From the NCBI GenBank assembly GCA_028277645.1, contig JANQFV010000019.1, positions 1 through 64,000 on the forward strand: 64,000 nt of DNA. The letters are read 5' to 3'. This document shows positions 20,301 through 28,378 of the stretch, piece by piece. The notes under the pieces were generated by a model, which saw nothing but the letters and a program-made list of their open reading frames with translations, did no database searches and was not told the origin of the DNA. A program made the translations under genes and the position numbers. Numbering within the stretch: the stretch's first letter is position 1; every line of letters starts with the position of its first letter. This stretch comes from Phycisphaerae bacterium. GTDB lineage: Bacteria > Planctomycetota > Phycisphaerae > UBA1845 > Fen-1342.

Positions 20301-20670
20301 CAAGAAGGAACTGCGCCGCGGAACACCGACCTATGAAGCCGTCATCGCGGCCAGTCGCCGGCGACTGCGCCCGATCCTGTTGACTTCACTGACGACGATC
20401 CTGGGTCTGGCCCCGCTGATGACCGAGACGTCCTTCCAGGCCCGCTTCCTGATTCCGATGGCGATCTCGATCAGCTTCGGCCTCGGCTTCGCGACGCTGC
20501 TGACGCTGATCGTCGTCCCCGCCCTCTTCCTGATCTCCGAAGACATCCTCGCCATCGCCCGCTGGCTCCGCACGGACGACTTCCAGCCACATGCGGTTGC
20601 GGCCGTCGATCCAACGAGTCCGGCACCTTCCGCAAGAATCATCGGTCACTCCGATCGCGATCAACCCTGA
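17362..20670 (+). CDS. RND-family efflux pump permease (AcrB/MdtB-like)
   Basis: A 1102-residue inner-membrane transporter of the HAE1/AcrB superfamily. It has one N-terminal helix, a large periplasmic porter loop (FYPGATPEEVERGISERMEEAI), then helix bundle 2-6 with the family motif GLIVDDAIVVGENIYARVE (about residue 430). That motif carries the adjacent proton-relay aspartates of TM4. A second porter loop and a second bundle follow (GIVVNDGLILVDFIKKELRRG about 970, PILLTSLTTILGLAPLM). It forms the proton-driven pump with the adaptor encoded just upstream. Substrates cannot be predicted. The C-terminal ~35 residues are a hydrophilic tail. Length is slightly above the usual ~1040. Confidence 0.92.
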   Translation: MSLPRFSVENPVLVNVLMVGILVTGVYTALTLTREMFPESRPNQIAISTFYPGATPEEVERGISERMEEAIKDIEHIERIETTISEGSSTIMVEMTNEVTDLDDKVNEFKATIDAIPRDELPEEAEETRVAKIEPTLPVISVAIFGDADEGTLKAAGRRLRDDLLRIPEITDVELSGIRKDELTVEVVPEQMLAYGTSLSEIASAIRQTNLDLPAGQVKTSDQNVAVRTLGETDQVDQIADTILRTASDGKIVRVRDVGRVIDGFQDVEARGRFNGKPAVDLIVYKTSEQDAVRIANYVKAFVAAKRGEPPPDGILTRLRLETTTRRIYDQSRNDPYPATLEFRVHSDLSRYIADRLDLLKRNGAWGLLFVFITLLATLNWRVAFWVLMGLVLSVCGGIMLMDLVGATLNLISMFGLIVVLGLIVDDAIVVGENIYARVEAGEAPLTAAVKGAEEVTWPVVIAIITTIGAFFPLMFIEGRMGDFMGVLPIVVMSALLISLIESLMILPAHLADTLKPHRQGHPAEPARTAIGRLVENIRSFQQYWLKEVFTGYYDRFVRLATRYRYVTLATAVSALLLSLGLVAGRHVEQVLIQEMDSETLLVNLEMPVGTPVDQTEDALKQVELVVTNDIDFPEVKNSYTLVGAQISAGAGDAEVSTRSHIGQLIIELAGVDQRARDSAEIKKEMRALIGVIPGANSLRFQEMQGGPAGAEIEIEITGDRIDEILTTTTELKSRLAEKKGVSDIDDDYEKGRRELQLALLDSARPLGLTTQQLATEVRGAFYGLEARTLQRNREDVDIRVRFPETRRRAIHELEDMRIATPAGMVPLCEVARVTDAEGTATIRRIDQRRAVTITADVDQSQNNAEAIITELAPFVAAQEARYSGMRIEFAGNKREASKSLGSLRRDFLIAILIIFVMLAGLFKSYVHPLVVLSAVPFGLTGAIAGHWCMGYPLTILSVIGIVALSGIVVNDGLILVDFIKKELRRGTPTYEAVIAASRRRLRPILLTSLTTILGLAPLMTETSFQARFLIPMAISISFGLGFATLLTLIVVPALFLISEDILAIARWLRTDDFQPHAVAAVDPTSPAPSARIIGHSDRDQP

Positions 20671-21076
20671 CCCCGCTCCCCTCTGCTAGCCTGCCCCTCA
20701 ACTGGTGACAGTCGCCATATACTGCCAACACTAGCCAAACTAACTCAGGCAGGCCGACAGCCACAGTTCTGTGAATCCACCCGTTGCTGGCTTTCTCGCC
20801 AGAAATTAACGGAAAAAACGCGATGTGATTCGGCGCCGATCGCGTTGTAGCTACTGTGGGGGTGCCGCGGCCTTTCCGTTGGCGCCCCTTTAACGGCGTC
20901 CGTTCACCGCCAGTTCCTTAGTTTGGCGGAACACGGTTTGTGTACGATGGACGCGGGTAACGCGAGCGTCGTCTGACGCGATTCGCGGAGAGAATGACTG
21001 TCCGCGCGCTGATCCGAAGGCTGCCGCGCGGCGGACTTCAGCCCTATCAAGTCTCAGGATGCCGGAGAGGACCGAC
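20671..21076. other. 406-bp intergenic region, no gene recognised
   Basis: Between the RND pump and the endonuclease I gene I see no supported coding frame or RNA gene. Two short related stretches, GCCAAACTAA at about 20733 and its complement near 20920, form a distant imperfect inverted pair. The promoter of the endonuclease gene should lie here, but no convincing -35/-10 pair was found. Confidence 0.5.
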
Positions 21077-22675
21077 ATGAAAAACACTGCCCTCACCCTA
21101 TTGCTAATCACGCTCTCGGCGTGCATACCGTTCATCGTGCAGCCTGCGGCTGCTCAGCCGATCACGGCGGATTCGGCAGTCGAACAAGAGTCGATCTCGA
21201 CACTCGAGGCGTTAGACCCAGTCGCGCTCTGGCATGAGATCGATGGCATGGACTATTGGGCGGTACCGCTCGATCCGCCGGAGGGATACTACGACGACGT
21301 TGACATGTCGGACCAGGAAGCGTTCCGCCGATCACTGCACGAGCTGATCGAAATACACACGGTGTTCGCATACTCGACATCGTCGCGCCCCGGACAGACA
21401 ACTCACATCGTTGACACTTGGGATATTGTCGCGCTGGCGGACGCGCACCCAGAGCAGCCGAACAAAGTGCTAGACATTTACCTCAACGGCACGTTCGATC
21501 GTCAGCTCAAGGGAGTGACTCACTCGTTTCGTTACGATCGCGAGCACTCCTGGCCGAAATCCCACGGCTTCAAGAAAGACACCAAGAAGAACCCGGCCTA
21601 CAGCGACTGCCATCACCTCTTCGCCGCGTATCAGCCGTACAACGCTTCGCGCAGCAACAAGCCGTATGGCAAGGCCAATACCGATACGCCAGATGCAGCT
21701 TCTCAGCGGAAATCTACGCTGGTGAATCTGGAACGCGGTGGTGGCGCGACGGAGGAGCCTGAAAGTAGCAACTACTCACCTCCTGCCATCTGGCAGACGT
21801 GGATAGGACGTCGTGGTGATGTGGCTCGAGCGCTGTTCTACCTGGACGTCCGGTACGACGGGCATGTGGATAACGATCGCAAGGAAGCAGATTTACAGCT
21901 CACGCCGGACGCAGACTTGATTGACTTGATTGAGACAAACAACGACGCCTGGAAGACGGGGGCCATCGCGTACATGGGCCTGCTCGACGTGTTGCTGGCC
22001 TGGCACGAGGATGACCCGGTGGATGACCTGGAGCGTCGCCGCAACACGGTCGTTTACCTGTTCCAACGAAATCGAAACCCGTTCATCGATCACCCGGAAT
22101 GGGTCGAGTACGTATTTGGCGACGTGCCGCCACCGTCCTGCAATGGCGGCCTCACGGCAACCGCGTGGATAAACGAGTTCCATTATGACAACGCAGGGAC
22201 CGACACAGGCGAATTTGTCGAGATCGCGGGCAGCGCCGATCTGGATCTGACGGGCTGGCGCCTGTACGGCTACAACGGAAAGACGGGCCGGATCTACCGC
22301 GAAATCGAACTCTCGGGGGTTATCGACAATGAGAACGCTTCTGGCTATGGAGCCGTGAAGTTTGACTTTCCCAAGTTGCAGAACGGCAGTCCTGATGGAA
22401 GCCCACCGGTCCCGGACGGAATCGCGCTGGTGGACGCGAGTGGCAGTCTGCGGCAGTTCCTGAGCTACGAAGGGACATTCTCGGCCGGAGAGGGACCGGC
22501 GAACGACGAGGTCGCCAAGGACGTCGACGTTCGCGAAACGGGGAACACGCCCGCAGGACACTCGCTCCAACTCCGAGGCGAAGGGGCATCGTACGGCGAC
22601 TTCCATTGGGCCGGCCCCGCAACAGCCTCACCGGGCGAATTGAACGAGGAGCAACAAATACAAAGTGCGCAGTAA
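21077..22675 (+). CDS. Secreted endonuclease I family protein with C-terminal lamin-tail-like domain
   Basis: A 532-residue exported protein. The signal peptide covers about residues 1-27. The central part (~85-350) is an EndA/Vvn-type endonuclease I domain: RYDREHSWPKSHGF contains the metal-site Glu-His pair, and SDCHHLFAAYQPYNASRSNKPYG is the second hallmark. The C-terminal part (about 365-515) starts WINEFHYDNAGTDTGEFVEIAG and GWRLYGYNGKTG, the pattern of a lamin-tail-like domain often attached to secreted nucleases. It probably degrades extracellular DNA for nutrient use. GGAGAGG about 10 nt before ATG 21077 decides the start; an ATG at 21059 is in frame but precedes this site. Confidence 0.88.
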   Translation: MKNTALTLLLITLSACIPFIVQPAAAQPITADSAVEQESISTLEALDPVALWHEIDGMDYWAVPLDPPEGYYDDVDMSDQEAFRRSLHELIEIHTVFAYSTSSRPGQTTHIVDTWDIVALADAHPEQPNKVLDIYLNGTFDRQLKGVTHSFRYDREHSWPKSHGFKKDTKKNPAYSDCHHLFAAYQPYNASRSNKPYGKANTDTPDAASQRKSTLVNLERGGGATEEPESSNYSPPAIWQTWIGRRGDVARALFYLDVRYDGHVDNDRKEADLQLTPDADLIDLIETNNDAWKTGAIAYMGLLDVLLAWHEDDPVDDLERRRNTVVYLFQRNRNPFIDHPEWVEYVFGDVPPPSCNGGLTATAWINEFHYDNAGTDTGEFVEIAGSADLDLTGWRLYGYNGKTGRIYREIELSGVIDNENASGYGAVKFDFPKLQNGSPDGSPPVPDGIALVDASGSLRQFLSYEGTFSAGEGPANDEVAKDVDVRETGNTPAGHSLQLRGEGASYGDFHWAGPATASPGELNEEQQIQSAQ

Positions 22676-22723
22676 GCAAGCGCGTGTGCCCTACGCGCTC
22701 CCCGATCGATCGGAGGCAACATC

Positions 22724-23164
22724 ATGCGCAACATGCTGGCAGGCATGATCGTCATTATCGGTGGGTTGTTTGTGGTTGGCATTTCGTTGGTAACGGTAAT
22801 CGCCGCGTACGACAAGCCGAAGGAAGTCATCGAAACACTCAGTTCGACGATCCTGCCGGTAGTGGCCACATGGGTCGGCACCGTCCTCGCCTTCTACTTC
22901 TCCGAGAAGAACTTCGAGGCGGCGTCCAGAGCGCAAGAGCGGCTTCTCGGCGGTCGACTCAGTAAGCCGGCGATCGATCACGCGCTCCCCAAATCGAAGA
23001 TGGAGTTCATCGAAGTCGCCGATCGGAAAGAGGCGTTGGCGATGTCACTCGCCAAGATTCGAAGTAGGTTGACCGATCTCAAGTTCTTCCGCATCCCATC
23101 CTGGACGCAAGCTACCGAGCTCTATACGTCGTGCACCAGCAGCCGCTCGACACGTTCCTGGTAA
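22724..23164 (+). CDS. Membrane protein, 5' part of a probably frameshifted gene
   Basis: A 146-residue frame with two N-terminal membrane helices (about 7-28 and 42-60, MLAGMIVIIGGLFVVGISLV and TILPVVATWVGTVLAFYF) and then a soluble segment (KMEFIEVADRKEALAMSLAKIRSRLTDLKFFRIP). GGAGG lies 8 nt before the ATG. The final ~12 residues are Ser/Thr/Arg-rich and unlike the rest. A -1 switch near 23123 would instead give LYVVHQQPLDTFLVN and join the frame ending at 23547. I therefore read this as one gene split by a 1-nt deletion or a sequencing error. Function unknown. Confidence 0.6.
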   Translation: MRNMLAGMIVIIGGLFVVGISLVTVIAAYDKPKEVIETLSSTILPVVATWVGTVLAFYFSEKNFEAASRAQERLLGGRLSKPAIDHALPKSKMEFIEVADRKEALAMSLAKIRSRLTDLKFFRIPSWTQATELYTSCTSSRSTRSW

Positions 23165-23547
23165 ACCTCAGTCAGAAACGGAAAGACTCGGGGCCCGAAG
23201 CGGACCCCGTCCCGCGCCCCGACCCGGATCCTGACGCCGGACATGGCGTGGCGCCCGGTTCAGCGACCACGCCAGAAGCGAACGGCGGAGCGGCGCCAAA
23301 AGCGAAGACCGGAGCGGAAAAGGAACCGACGCTTAAGGATCTTCTGGACAACCACGATCTCGGACCATCGATCCGCGAAGGCATCGCTTTCGTCGCAAAG
23401 ACCGCCACACTCGCGGAGGCCAAGGCCGCCATGCAGGCGCGCGCTCGGTGCCAGGACGTGTTCTTCACCGAACACGGATCGGAGAAGGAGCCTGTGCAAG
23501 CATGGATTACGAACAACGACCTTGCCAAGGCACTCCAGGCCGATTGA
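23131..23547 (+). CDS. 3' part of the same frameshifted membrane-protein gene
   Basis: The open frame here is entered from a GTG at 23131 with no ribosome-binding site. Its protein-like reading extends upstream into LYVVHQQPLDTFLVNLSQKRK, matching the -1 frame of the gene at 22724. A Pro/Asp/Gly/Ala-rich linker of ~50 residues is followed by a compact domain: TLKDLLDNHDLGPSIREGIAFV, ATLAEAKAAMQARARCQDVFFT, VQAWITNNDLAKAL. That order (signal-strand-helix, then a strand with xxWITN) resembles half of a CBS pair; this is an inference from pattern. Best treated as the C-terminal part of one disrupted protein of ~270 residues. Confidence 0.5.
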   Translation: MHQQPLDTFLVNLSQKRKDSGPEADPVPRPDPDPDAGHGVAPGSATTPEANGGAAPKAKTGAEKEPTLKDLLDNHDLGPSIREGIAFVAKTATLAEAKAAMQARARCQDVFFTEHGSEKEPVQAWITNNDLAKALQAD

Positions 23548-23656
23548 CCATCCGGTTCTGTGCGCGATAGAGCTTGCGGGGGGGATCCGGGGCTAGGCAG
23601 GACCGCCACGGACGCGTTCTAGAATTGCACGTAGCAAACGGCTTCTGCGTCGCCCC

Positions 23657-23968
23657 CTATTTCTTCGTCTCTGCTTTTTCATCCCCCTTCAAGCGGATCG
23701 GGCCGCGCATGCGGCGGGCGGCTTCGGCACCTTCCTCGTTCTCGGCATCCGGCAGGTTGATGACCTTGGGGGCCGGCGGGGCATCGTCGCCATCATCCTC
23801 GACGACCAGCCAGCTCATCACGGTGTCTTCCAGGCTGGTGCCCTCGACCTGTGGCACGGTGAATTTCTCGCCGCACCGCTTACAGCGCGCCGTGCGTCCC
23901 TGGGCCTCGGCCGGCAGGCGATATTTCGCCCCACAACTCGAACAACTGCACTTAATTGTGTCTGCCAT
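23657..23968 (-). CDS. Small zinc-ribbon protein
   Basis: A 103-residue protein whose first 40 residues contain two Cys-x-x-Cys knuckles (CSSCGAKY and CKRCGEKFTVP), a zinc-ribbon pattern of the kind seen at the N-termini of many planctomycete and myxobacterial proteins. The remainder is acidic, Ala/Pro-rich and probably disordered, ending in a Lys-rich tail. GAGGTGATCC before the ATG gives a good ribosome-binding site. The function is unknown; these ribbons may bind nucleic acid or serve as regulatory tags. It stands alone, convergent with the frameshifted gene. Confidence 0.75.
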   Translation of the reverse strand: MADTIKCSCSSCGAKYRLPAEAQGRTARCKRCGEKFTVPQVEGTSLEDTVMSWLVVEDDGDDAPPAPKVINLPDAENEEGAEAARRMRGPIRLKGDEKAETKK

Positions 23969-24111
23969 GGATCACCTCGGTGCCCGCGACGCCTACTACG
24001 GAAACACGAAGACCGACGCAGACCCGAAAACGGTACCACGCCCTCAAGGAAACCCGATTTGTCGGCTGACTTAGGACGCTATGAGCGAGATGAGGAAGAT
24101 TATGGCTCAGC

Positions 24112-24136
24112 GGAGCCGGCTCAGCCGGTCGGCTCC
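24112..24136. terminator. Hairpin downstream of the SAM/SPASM gene
   Basis: GGAGCCG (24112-24118) pairs with CGGCTCC (24130-24136), with further internal GC-rich pairing. It lies 104 nt past the stop of the minus-strand gene at 24240-25883, and no T tract follows on that strand. A weak terminator or repeat candidate only. Confidence 0.3.
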
Positions 24137-24239
24137 AACTCTATTAGATCCTATCGACTCCCGGGTGTTCCCGCAATCACTTTTTGCGCGTTCGCCGCTC
24201 GGTCCGCCCGGCAGCGATAACGGCCCGTCCGCCGGCTAA

Positions 24240-25883
24240 CTAGGGCCGGAACCACTCCTTACAGGGTCCACACACAGGCAGGTTCGTCCACGCCGCGCTT
24301 GCGTGGCGCTCCCGCAACGCCGTGCTTGATGTCCCTGACCAGATCGCGCGCAGCGGTTCGTTCCGCCAGTCTCCCAGCCGCAATTCACCTCGCAGATCCT
24401 GGTCACACGCAACCGCCGCCCCGTCAGCCAACAGCATGAGCCGTCCGGCGAGACGCCGACAGCCCTCCCTCGTCGGCGGCACAGTCGGCAGCAGTGTCTC
24501 CGCCGGTAGCTGGGCGCCGAAATCACTATACCCACGTAGCACTGCCGACCCCACGCGTTGAATCCACGTGTCGTAGAACGCCTCCATCTCCGCGAGCGTG
24601 GCCGCGCAGCGCGTCAGGGTGGGCACCACGATCGGACGCGCCGCCGACTGCTCCCGCCGCCAGCGCTCCAGCCGCTCAACGTTAGCGACGACCTCGGCGA
24701 ACCGGTCCGCACCATGTACCCGCTCGTACTGTCCGGCGCTGACCGCATCGATCCGCACTTCGACCACGTCCACCGGCACCTCGGTCAAGGCCCCCCACGC
24801 CGCCTCCGAAAAGTCAATCAGGTTCGTAGTGACCGCCAATCCGTATACGCCGGCCTCGCGCAGTGCCTCGCACACCGCCGGGAGCTCCGGGTGCAGCAGC
24901 GGATCGCCGTGCCCACCGAGCATGACCAGCCGATCGTCGAGCGCCCCCAATTCCGCCGCGATCCGCCGCACTGCGTCGACATCACTCAGTTCTCGCTGTG
25001 GCACGCGTCCGCCGCGTGGCCGCAATGTCGTTCGCGGCAGGCTGTCTGCCGTGGTGAGTTCCAATTCGACCTCTACCGGCAAATCGGCCGCGCGGGACAA
25101 CTCGGTCCGTCGAGCGAACGCGCACAGCGTCGCCGCGTCAACGTCCTCACCGTGCTCACGTAACGCCGCCGCCAGCATCGCGCGCGAAATCGCAGTGTCG
25201 GCGCAGAAACGCGCCCGCGTCTCCGTGATGCCTGTGTCCAAATTCACGCACGCCGGCCGCGTGATCGGATCGGGCTGGGCCAGTTCCGGGCGATAGCTCA
25301 GAAACAACCCGAACGGAACGTCCATTTCCAACAGATCGCGCACGACCTCGCGGCGTAACAACAATCCGGCTAAACCCGGTGGCGCCTGGGTGAATACATG
25401 TGGCGTAGCTTCCGGCTGCTCGTTGGCACGTGCGCACATCCGCGTCGCGATCCGCGGATCGAGCACCGCCTGATGCCCTTCAATGCACAGCACGCCTTCG
25501 GCGCCGTAGTGATCGAGCACTGCCGCGATGACGCGCGGCGCGACGAACTCATCAAACCAGGTCGTGCCGAGCAATCCGCCGCGCCACGAGTCAATGCTCC
25601 ATTTGCGCGCCGCCTGAATCAGCGCCCGACGCGGGCGCACACCATCGTCCAGCACTGCAACATCAATGCCCCCCTCGAGCCCGGCCGCCTGAACACACGC
25701 GCGTGCCGCGCTTGCATCACGTTCGCGCACAACGATGCAACGCGCTGCTAGCCCCTCGACCAGCGCCAGACTGCGCAGCGTCCGCACGATCACTGGCGTT
25801 CCGGCGAGATCCGCATCCAGGCTCGCGGCAAGGCCCAACGAACCGTCAACGAAGTCCGCAAATACAGCCCCGACGATCTTCAT
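24240..25883 (-). CDS. Fusion of nucleotidyltransferase-like, cysteine-less radical-SAM-like and SPASM domains
   Basis: A 547-residue protein. Residues 1-~110 (KIVGAVFADFVDGSLGLAASLDADLAGTPVIVRTLR) resemble an SpsF-type nucleotidyltransferase. Residues ~265-450 follow the radical SAM barrel order: strand VELELTTADSLPRTTLRP (about 276), MLGGHGDPLLHPEL (about 326, the usual GGEPL position), then repeating strands and helices. The CxxxCxxC cluster motif expected around 276 is absent, so it should not bind the catalytic 4Fe-4S cluster. The C-terminus keeps SPASM cysteines: one near 474, another in AVACDQD, and CGPC near 540. The architecture recalls the spiro-SPASM proteins of spirochetes. The ATG overlaps the stop of the upstream MptE-like gene (ATGA), suggesting a shared role, possibly nonulosonate or flagellin glycosylation. 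Confidence 0.75.
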   Translation of the reverse strand: MKIVGAVFADFVDGSLGLAASLDADLAGTPVIVRTLRSLALVEGLAARCIVVRERDASAARACVQAAGLEGGIDVAVLDDGVRPRRALIQAARKWSIDSWRGGLLGTTWFDEFVAPRVIAAVLDHYGAEGVLCIEGHQAVLDPRIATRMCARANEQPEATPHVFTQAPPGLAGLLLRREVVRDLLEMDVPFGLFLSYRPELAQPDPITRPACVNLDTGITETRARFCADTAISRAMLAAALREHGEDVDAATLCAFARRTELSRAADLPVEVELELTTADSLPRTTLRPRGGRVPQRELSDVDAVRRIAAELGALDDRLVMLGGHGDPLLHPELPAVCEALREAGVYGLAVTTNLIDFSEAAWGALTEVPVDVVEVRIDAVSAGQYERVHGADRFAEVVANVERLERWRREQSAARPIVVPTLTRCAATLAEMEAFYDTWIQRVGSAVLRGYSDFGAQLPAETLLPTVPPTREGCRRLAGRLMLLADGAAVACDQDLRGELRLGDWRNEPLRAIWSGTSSTALRERHASAAWTNLPVCGPCKEWFRP

Positions 25884-27832
25884 GATTCGTCGCCCCCCAG
25901 GCGTGCGATGGCTTCGGGCAGCATCCGCAACAAATAGTCGCAGCCTTCGCCGAACGCCGCCACATACTCGCGATCTCTGCGCAACCGTCGTCGTGCCGTC
26001 TCCGGCGTTTCCGCTTCGTCATCGCGAATGCCGCGATCAGCCTGGAAGCGCTTCAGCTCCGCCGACTGGGACACCGAGCTGACCAGGCTGTACGTACGCC
26101 GATTCGTCTGCATCCGATCGCGCAGCTTGTGGATCTTCGGCACGAGTTTGTTGAACTCGCGCGGATTGGCGAGCGCGGTGTCCAGCCACTCTAGTAGTTC
26201 CAGCGACTCCGTCACGATCGCCCGCATCTGGCGAACTTCCTCGATGCGAGTTTCCAAGGCCGTCCGCGCATCCGCTCGGGTGCGCGTCTCGACGGCGCCC
26301 GGCAGCGCGAACAGATCAGCGGGCAGTGGCTTGCTGCATTCATCCACCACGAAGTCTGCAAACGGCGTGACCTCCACGCCGCGCAACCGTCGCCCACCCT
26401 CACCCGCCTGCACAATCTGCGCTGCAGACGCCGCGATGTCCGCCTCAAACTGTTCGGCGTAGGTGAACATCTGATCGTCCGTGTACACCTTGCGGCCGTG
26501 TACGTCCTCGACCGTGCGGAGATTCACACGCGAGCGCACGATCCGCTCCCATTGTTTCATCTCCACGGTCTGAAACCGCCCCAGCTCCGGCTGCCAGATG
26601 CGCTCGATCTGAACACCCGGCGGATAGTACAACCCGTCCGAGAACGACAGATCCTGTCCCAGCAGCATAATCGGGTCACACCCGAGGTGCTCGGCAAGAT
26701 ACAGCGACAGGTGGGCGACGGTGCTACCCGCGCGCAGACCCGCCCGCGAGGGCGCCACGTCCTGCAACAAGTCCTCAGCAAACTCCGACCGCAGCACGTG
26801 CGTTCGCCCGTCGAATACGTCGATGACGTGCCAGGCCACCTTCGGCTCGGCCACCAGGATCGTGTCGTGAAAGTCGCTGATGCCTTCAAAGAACTGCGCC
26901 GAGATCTCGTGATAGTCGAGGCTCGTGACGAAGTGCGGGCGAATGCCGCACGCTAATAGCGTCTTGAGTACCGTCTGCACGGCAATGATGATCGCTCGGT
27001 CGCGCAACTCGGCCAGCAGGTCCAAATTGCGCGCCAGCGACGGCCCGGCCGCTACGAGCACCGCCGGATGGCCTTTACCGCGTCCGGCCAGCACTTCGAT
27101 TCCCGGTCGTTCGACGTACGTACCAAGGTTATACGCGACGTTCTCGCACGTCGTGCGCGAATGCCGCAGCAGCGAGACCATCTGCACGCGCGAAAACGCG
27201 ATAAAGTCGCGCATCAGCTCGCCGACCGTCCGGTGAAACGTGGTGCGCACGCGTCCGGTGTACGCGTGTCGCAGGATGCGCAACCCGATCAGCACGTTCG
27301 CAATCGCCGGGCGCAGTCGCGCGTGCAGCTCGGACTTGTCGGGCGCAGTGAAGAAAAACAACCGCCCCGCACCGAGCGCACGCGTGAAGTCCGTGACACA
27401 CAGCGCCAGCTTCAACAGTGCCAGATCCTCTTCCGCCACGATCAGCAACGGATCGTGGTAGCGCCGCTCTAGCTCGGTGACGACATACCCCAATCCAGAG
27501 CCGTGAATGAGAAAGCACCCCACGTCATCTAGCGGCGCTTCCACGCTCCGCTTCGTGTCGCTCGACGCGCGTGCCTGCTGATCAATGAGCGACGCGGCTT
27601 CTGCCCCCGGCCGATAACGGCTGTGCACATAAACGCGTTTACCATCATCGCTTTCGACCTGCGTCGTCCAGTTCTCGTCGCGCGTGCGCTCCAGATCAGC
27701 AACGTCGCACATTGGAAGCGCTTCTATGCGATCCGCAAGTTCCGGGTCGTGATTAGCCAGCGCGCGCACGTTGGCCTGGTACTGCTCACGCAGCGCTTCC
27801 GGCAATTGCTCTGGCGAACTGTTCAGCGGCAT
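25880..27832 (-). CDS. MptE-like/Maf (motility accessory factor) DUF115 protein
   Basis: A 650-residue protein with the DUF115/6-hydroxymethylpterin-diphosphokinase-MptE-like core at about 225-450: GHPAVLVAAGPSLARNLDLL (about 257), ACGIRPHFVTSLDYHEIS, STVAHLSLYLAEHLGCDPIMLLGQDLSF. It is preceded by an N-terminal Maf-type region (QYQANVRALANHDPELADRIE, FLIHGSGLGYVVTELERRYHDPLLIVAEED) and followed by helical sequence. Maf proteins are thought to transfer pseudaminic or legionaminic acid to flagellin. The start is ATG 27832, where family similarity begins; the frame continues to 27940. It is translationally coupled to the SAM/SPASM fusion. No flagellin gene lies in the window, so the target is unknown. 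Confidence 0.8.
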   Translation of the reverse strand: MPLNSSPEQLPEALREQYQANVRALANHDPELADRIEALPMCDVADLERTRDENWTTQVESDDGKRVYVHSRYRPGAEAASLIDQQARASSDTKRSVEAPLDDVGCFLIHGSGLGYVVTELERRYHDPLLIVAEEDLALLKLALCVTDFTRALGAGRLFFFTAPDKSELHARLRPAIANVLIGLRILRHAYTGRVRTTFHRTVGELMRDFIAFSRVQMVSLLRHSRTTCENVAYNLGTYVERPGIEVLAGRGKGHPAVLVAAGPSLARNLDLLAELRDRAIIIAVQTVLKTLLACGIRPHFVTSLDYHEISAQFFEGISDFHDTILVAEPKVAWHVIDVFDGRTHVLRSEFAEDLLQDVAPSRAGLRAGSTVAHLSLYLAEHLGCDPIMLLGQDLSFSDGLYYPPGVQIERIWQPELGRFQTVEMKQWERIVRSRVNLRTVEDVHGRKVYTDDQMFTYAEQFEADIAASAAQIVQAGEGGRRLRGVEVTPFADFVVDECSKPLPADLFALPGAVETRTRADARTALETRIEEVRQMRAIVTESLELLEWLDTALANPREFNKLVPKIHKLRDRMQTNRRTYSLVSSVSQSAELKRFQADRGIRDDEAETPETARRRLRRDREYVAAFGEGCDYLLRMLPEAIARLGGDES

Positions 27833-28000
27833 GGACGTACAAGTGTACCGAGAGACGGAAGATCGCACAGCCTGATCGGACCTGCGGTCACCGCAAGACT
27901 CAAGCTCGAACACGAACGCGACCGATGATGGATAACGCACGGGGGTGCGCCGACGGAACGATGACTGAACCGCCCCGACGGCGCTGCCATCTTCGAGGAC

Positions 28001-28279
28001 ATGTCGATGATTGCAGACGCGGACGAAAACACGGCCTTACCCACCCGAGCCCCGACCACGATCCCCTTCGATCAAATCGCCGCCCCCGGTGCGTACGTGT
28101 GCGGATGGAGCGGGCATCTGCTCCGCGTGCCCGAGCAGATTCTGGACGAAGGCCTGCGCCCCCTGAAGCTCCGTCATTTCGGCCCCCTGACGGTCACGAA
28201 GATCAGCGACGACCCACACATCTCGATCTCCGAGGCGCGCACGCGGGCGGCATCCCTGCAGCTCGACGCCCGTTTCTGA
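28001..28279 (+). CDS. Small hypothetical protein
   Basis: A 92-residue protein with no recognised family. The central part (APGAYVCGWSGHLLRVPEQIL; FGPLTVTKISDDPHISISEARTRAA) looks like a folded small domain rather than random frame, and its composition matches neighbouring genes. An internal ATG at 28007 is an alternative start; CGAGGA precedes 28001. It is divergent from the MptE-like gene across 168 bp and is followed by a 14-bp hairpin before the next gene. Confidence 0.5.
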   Translation: MSMIADADENTALPTRAPTTIPFDQIAAPGAYVCGWSGHLLRVPEQILDEGLRPLKLRHFGPLTVTKISDDPHISISEARTRAASLQLDARF

Positions 28280-28329
28280 ACCCACCATGCCGCGACAACC
28301 TCGCCGATTGTTGACCCGCACTGACGCCG

Positions 28330-28364
28330 CGCGCAGAATTGCCCGGACAGGCAATTTCTGCGCG
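28330..28364 (+). promoter_or_regulatory. Stem-loop abutting the ribosome-binding site of the acetoacetyl-CoA synthetase gene
   Basis: 28330-28343 pairs with 28350-28364 through 14 base pairs with one bulged T, and the loop is CGGACA. The right arm ends at 28364, the first G of the GGAGG Shine-Dalgarno (28364-28368) that precedes the ATG at 28379. It could terminate transcription from the 92-residue gene or modulate translation of the synthetase. No long T tract follows. Confidence 0.45.
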
Positions 28365-28378
28365 GAGGCGAAATCGTT

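Noticed and set aside
23100-23170. Programmed -1 frameshift in the membrane-protein gene
   Set aside because: No slippery heptamer and no stable downstream stem; a deletion or read error explains it more simply.
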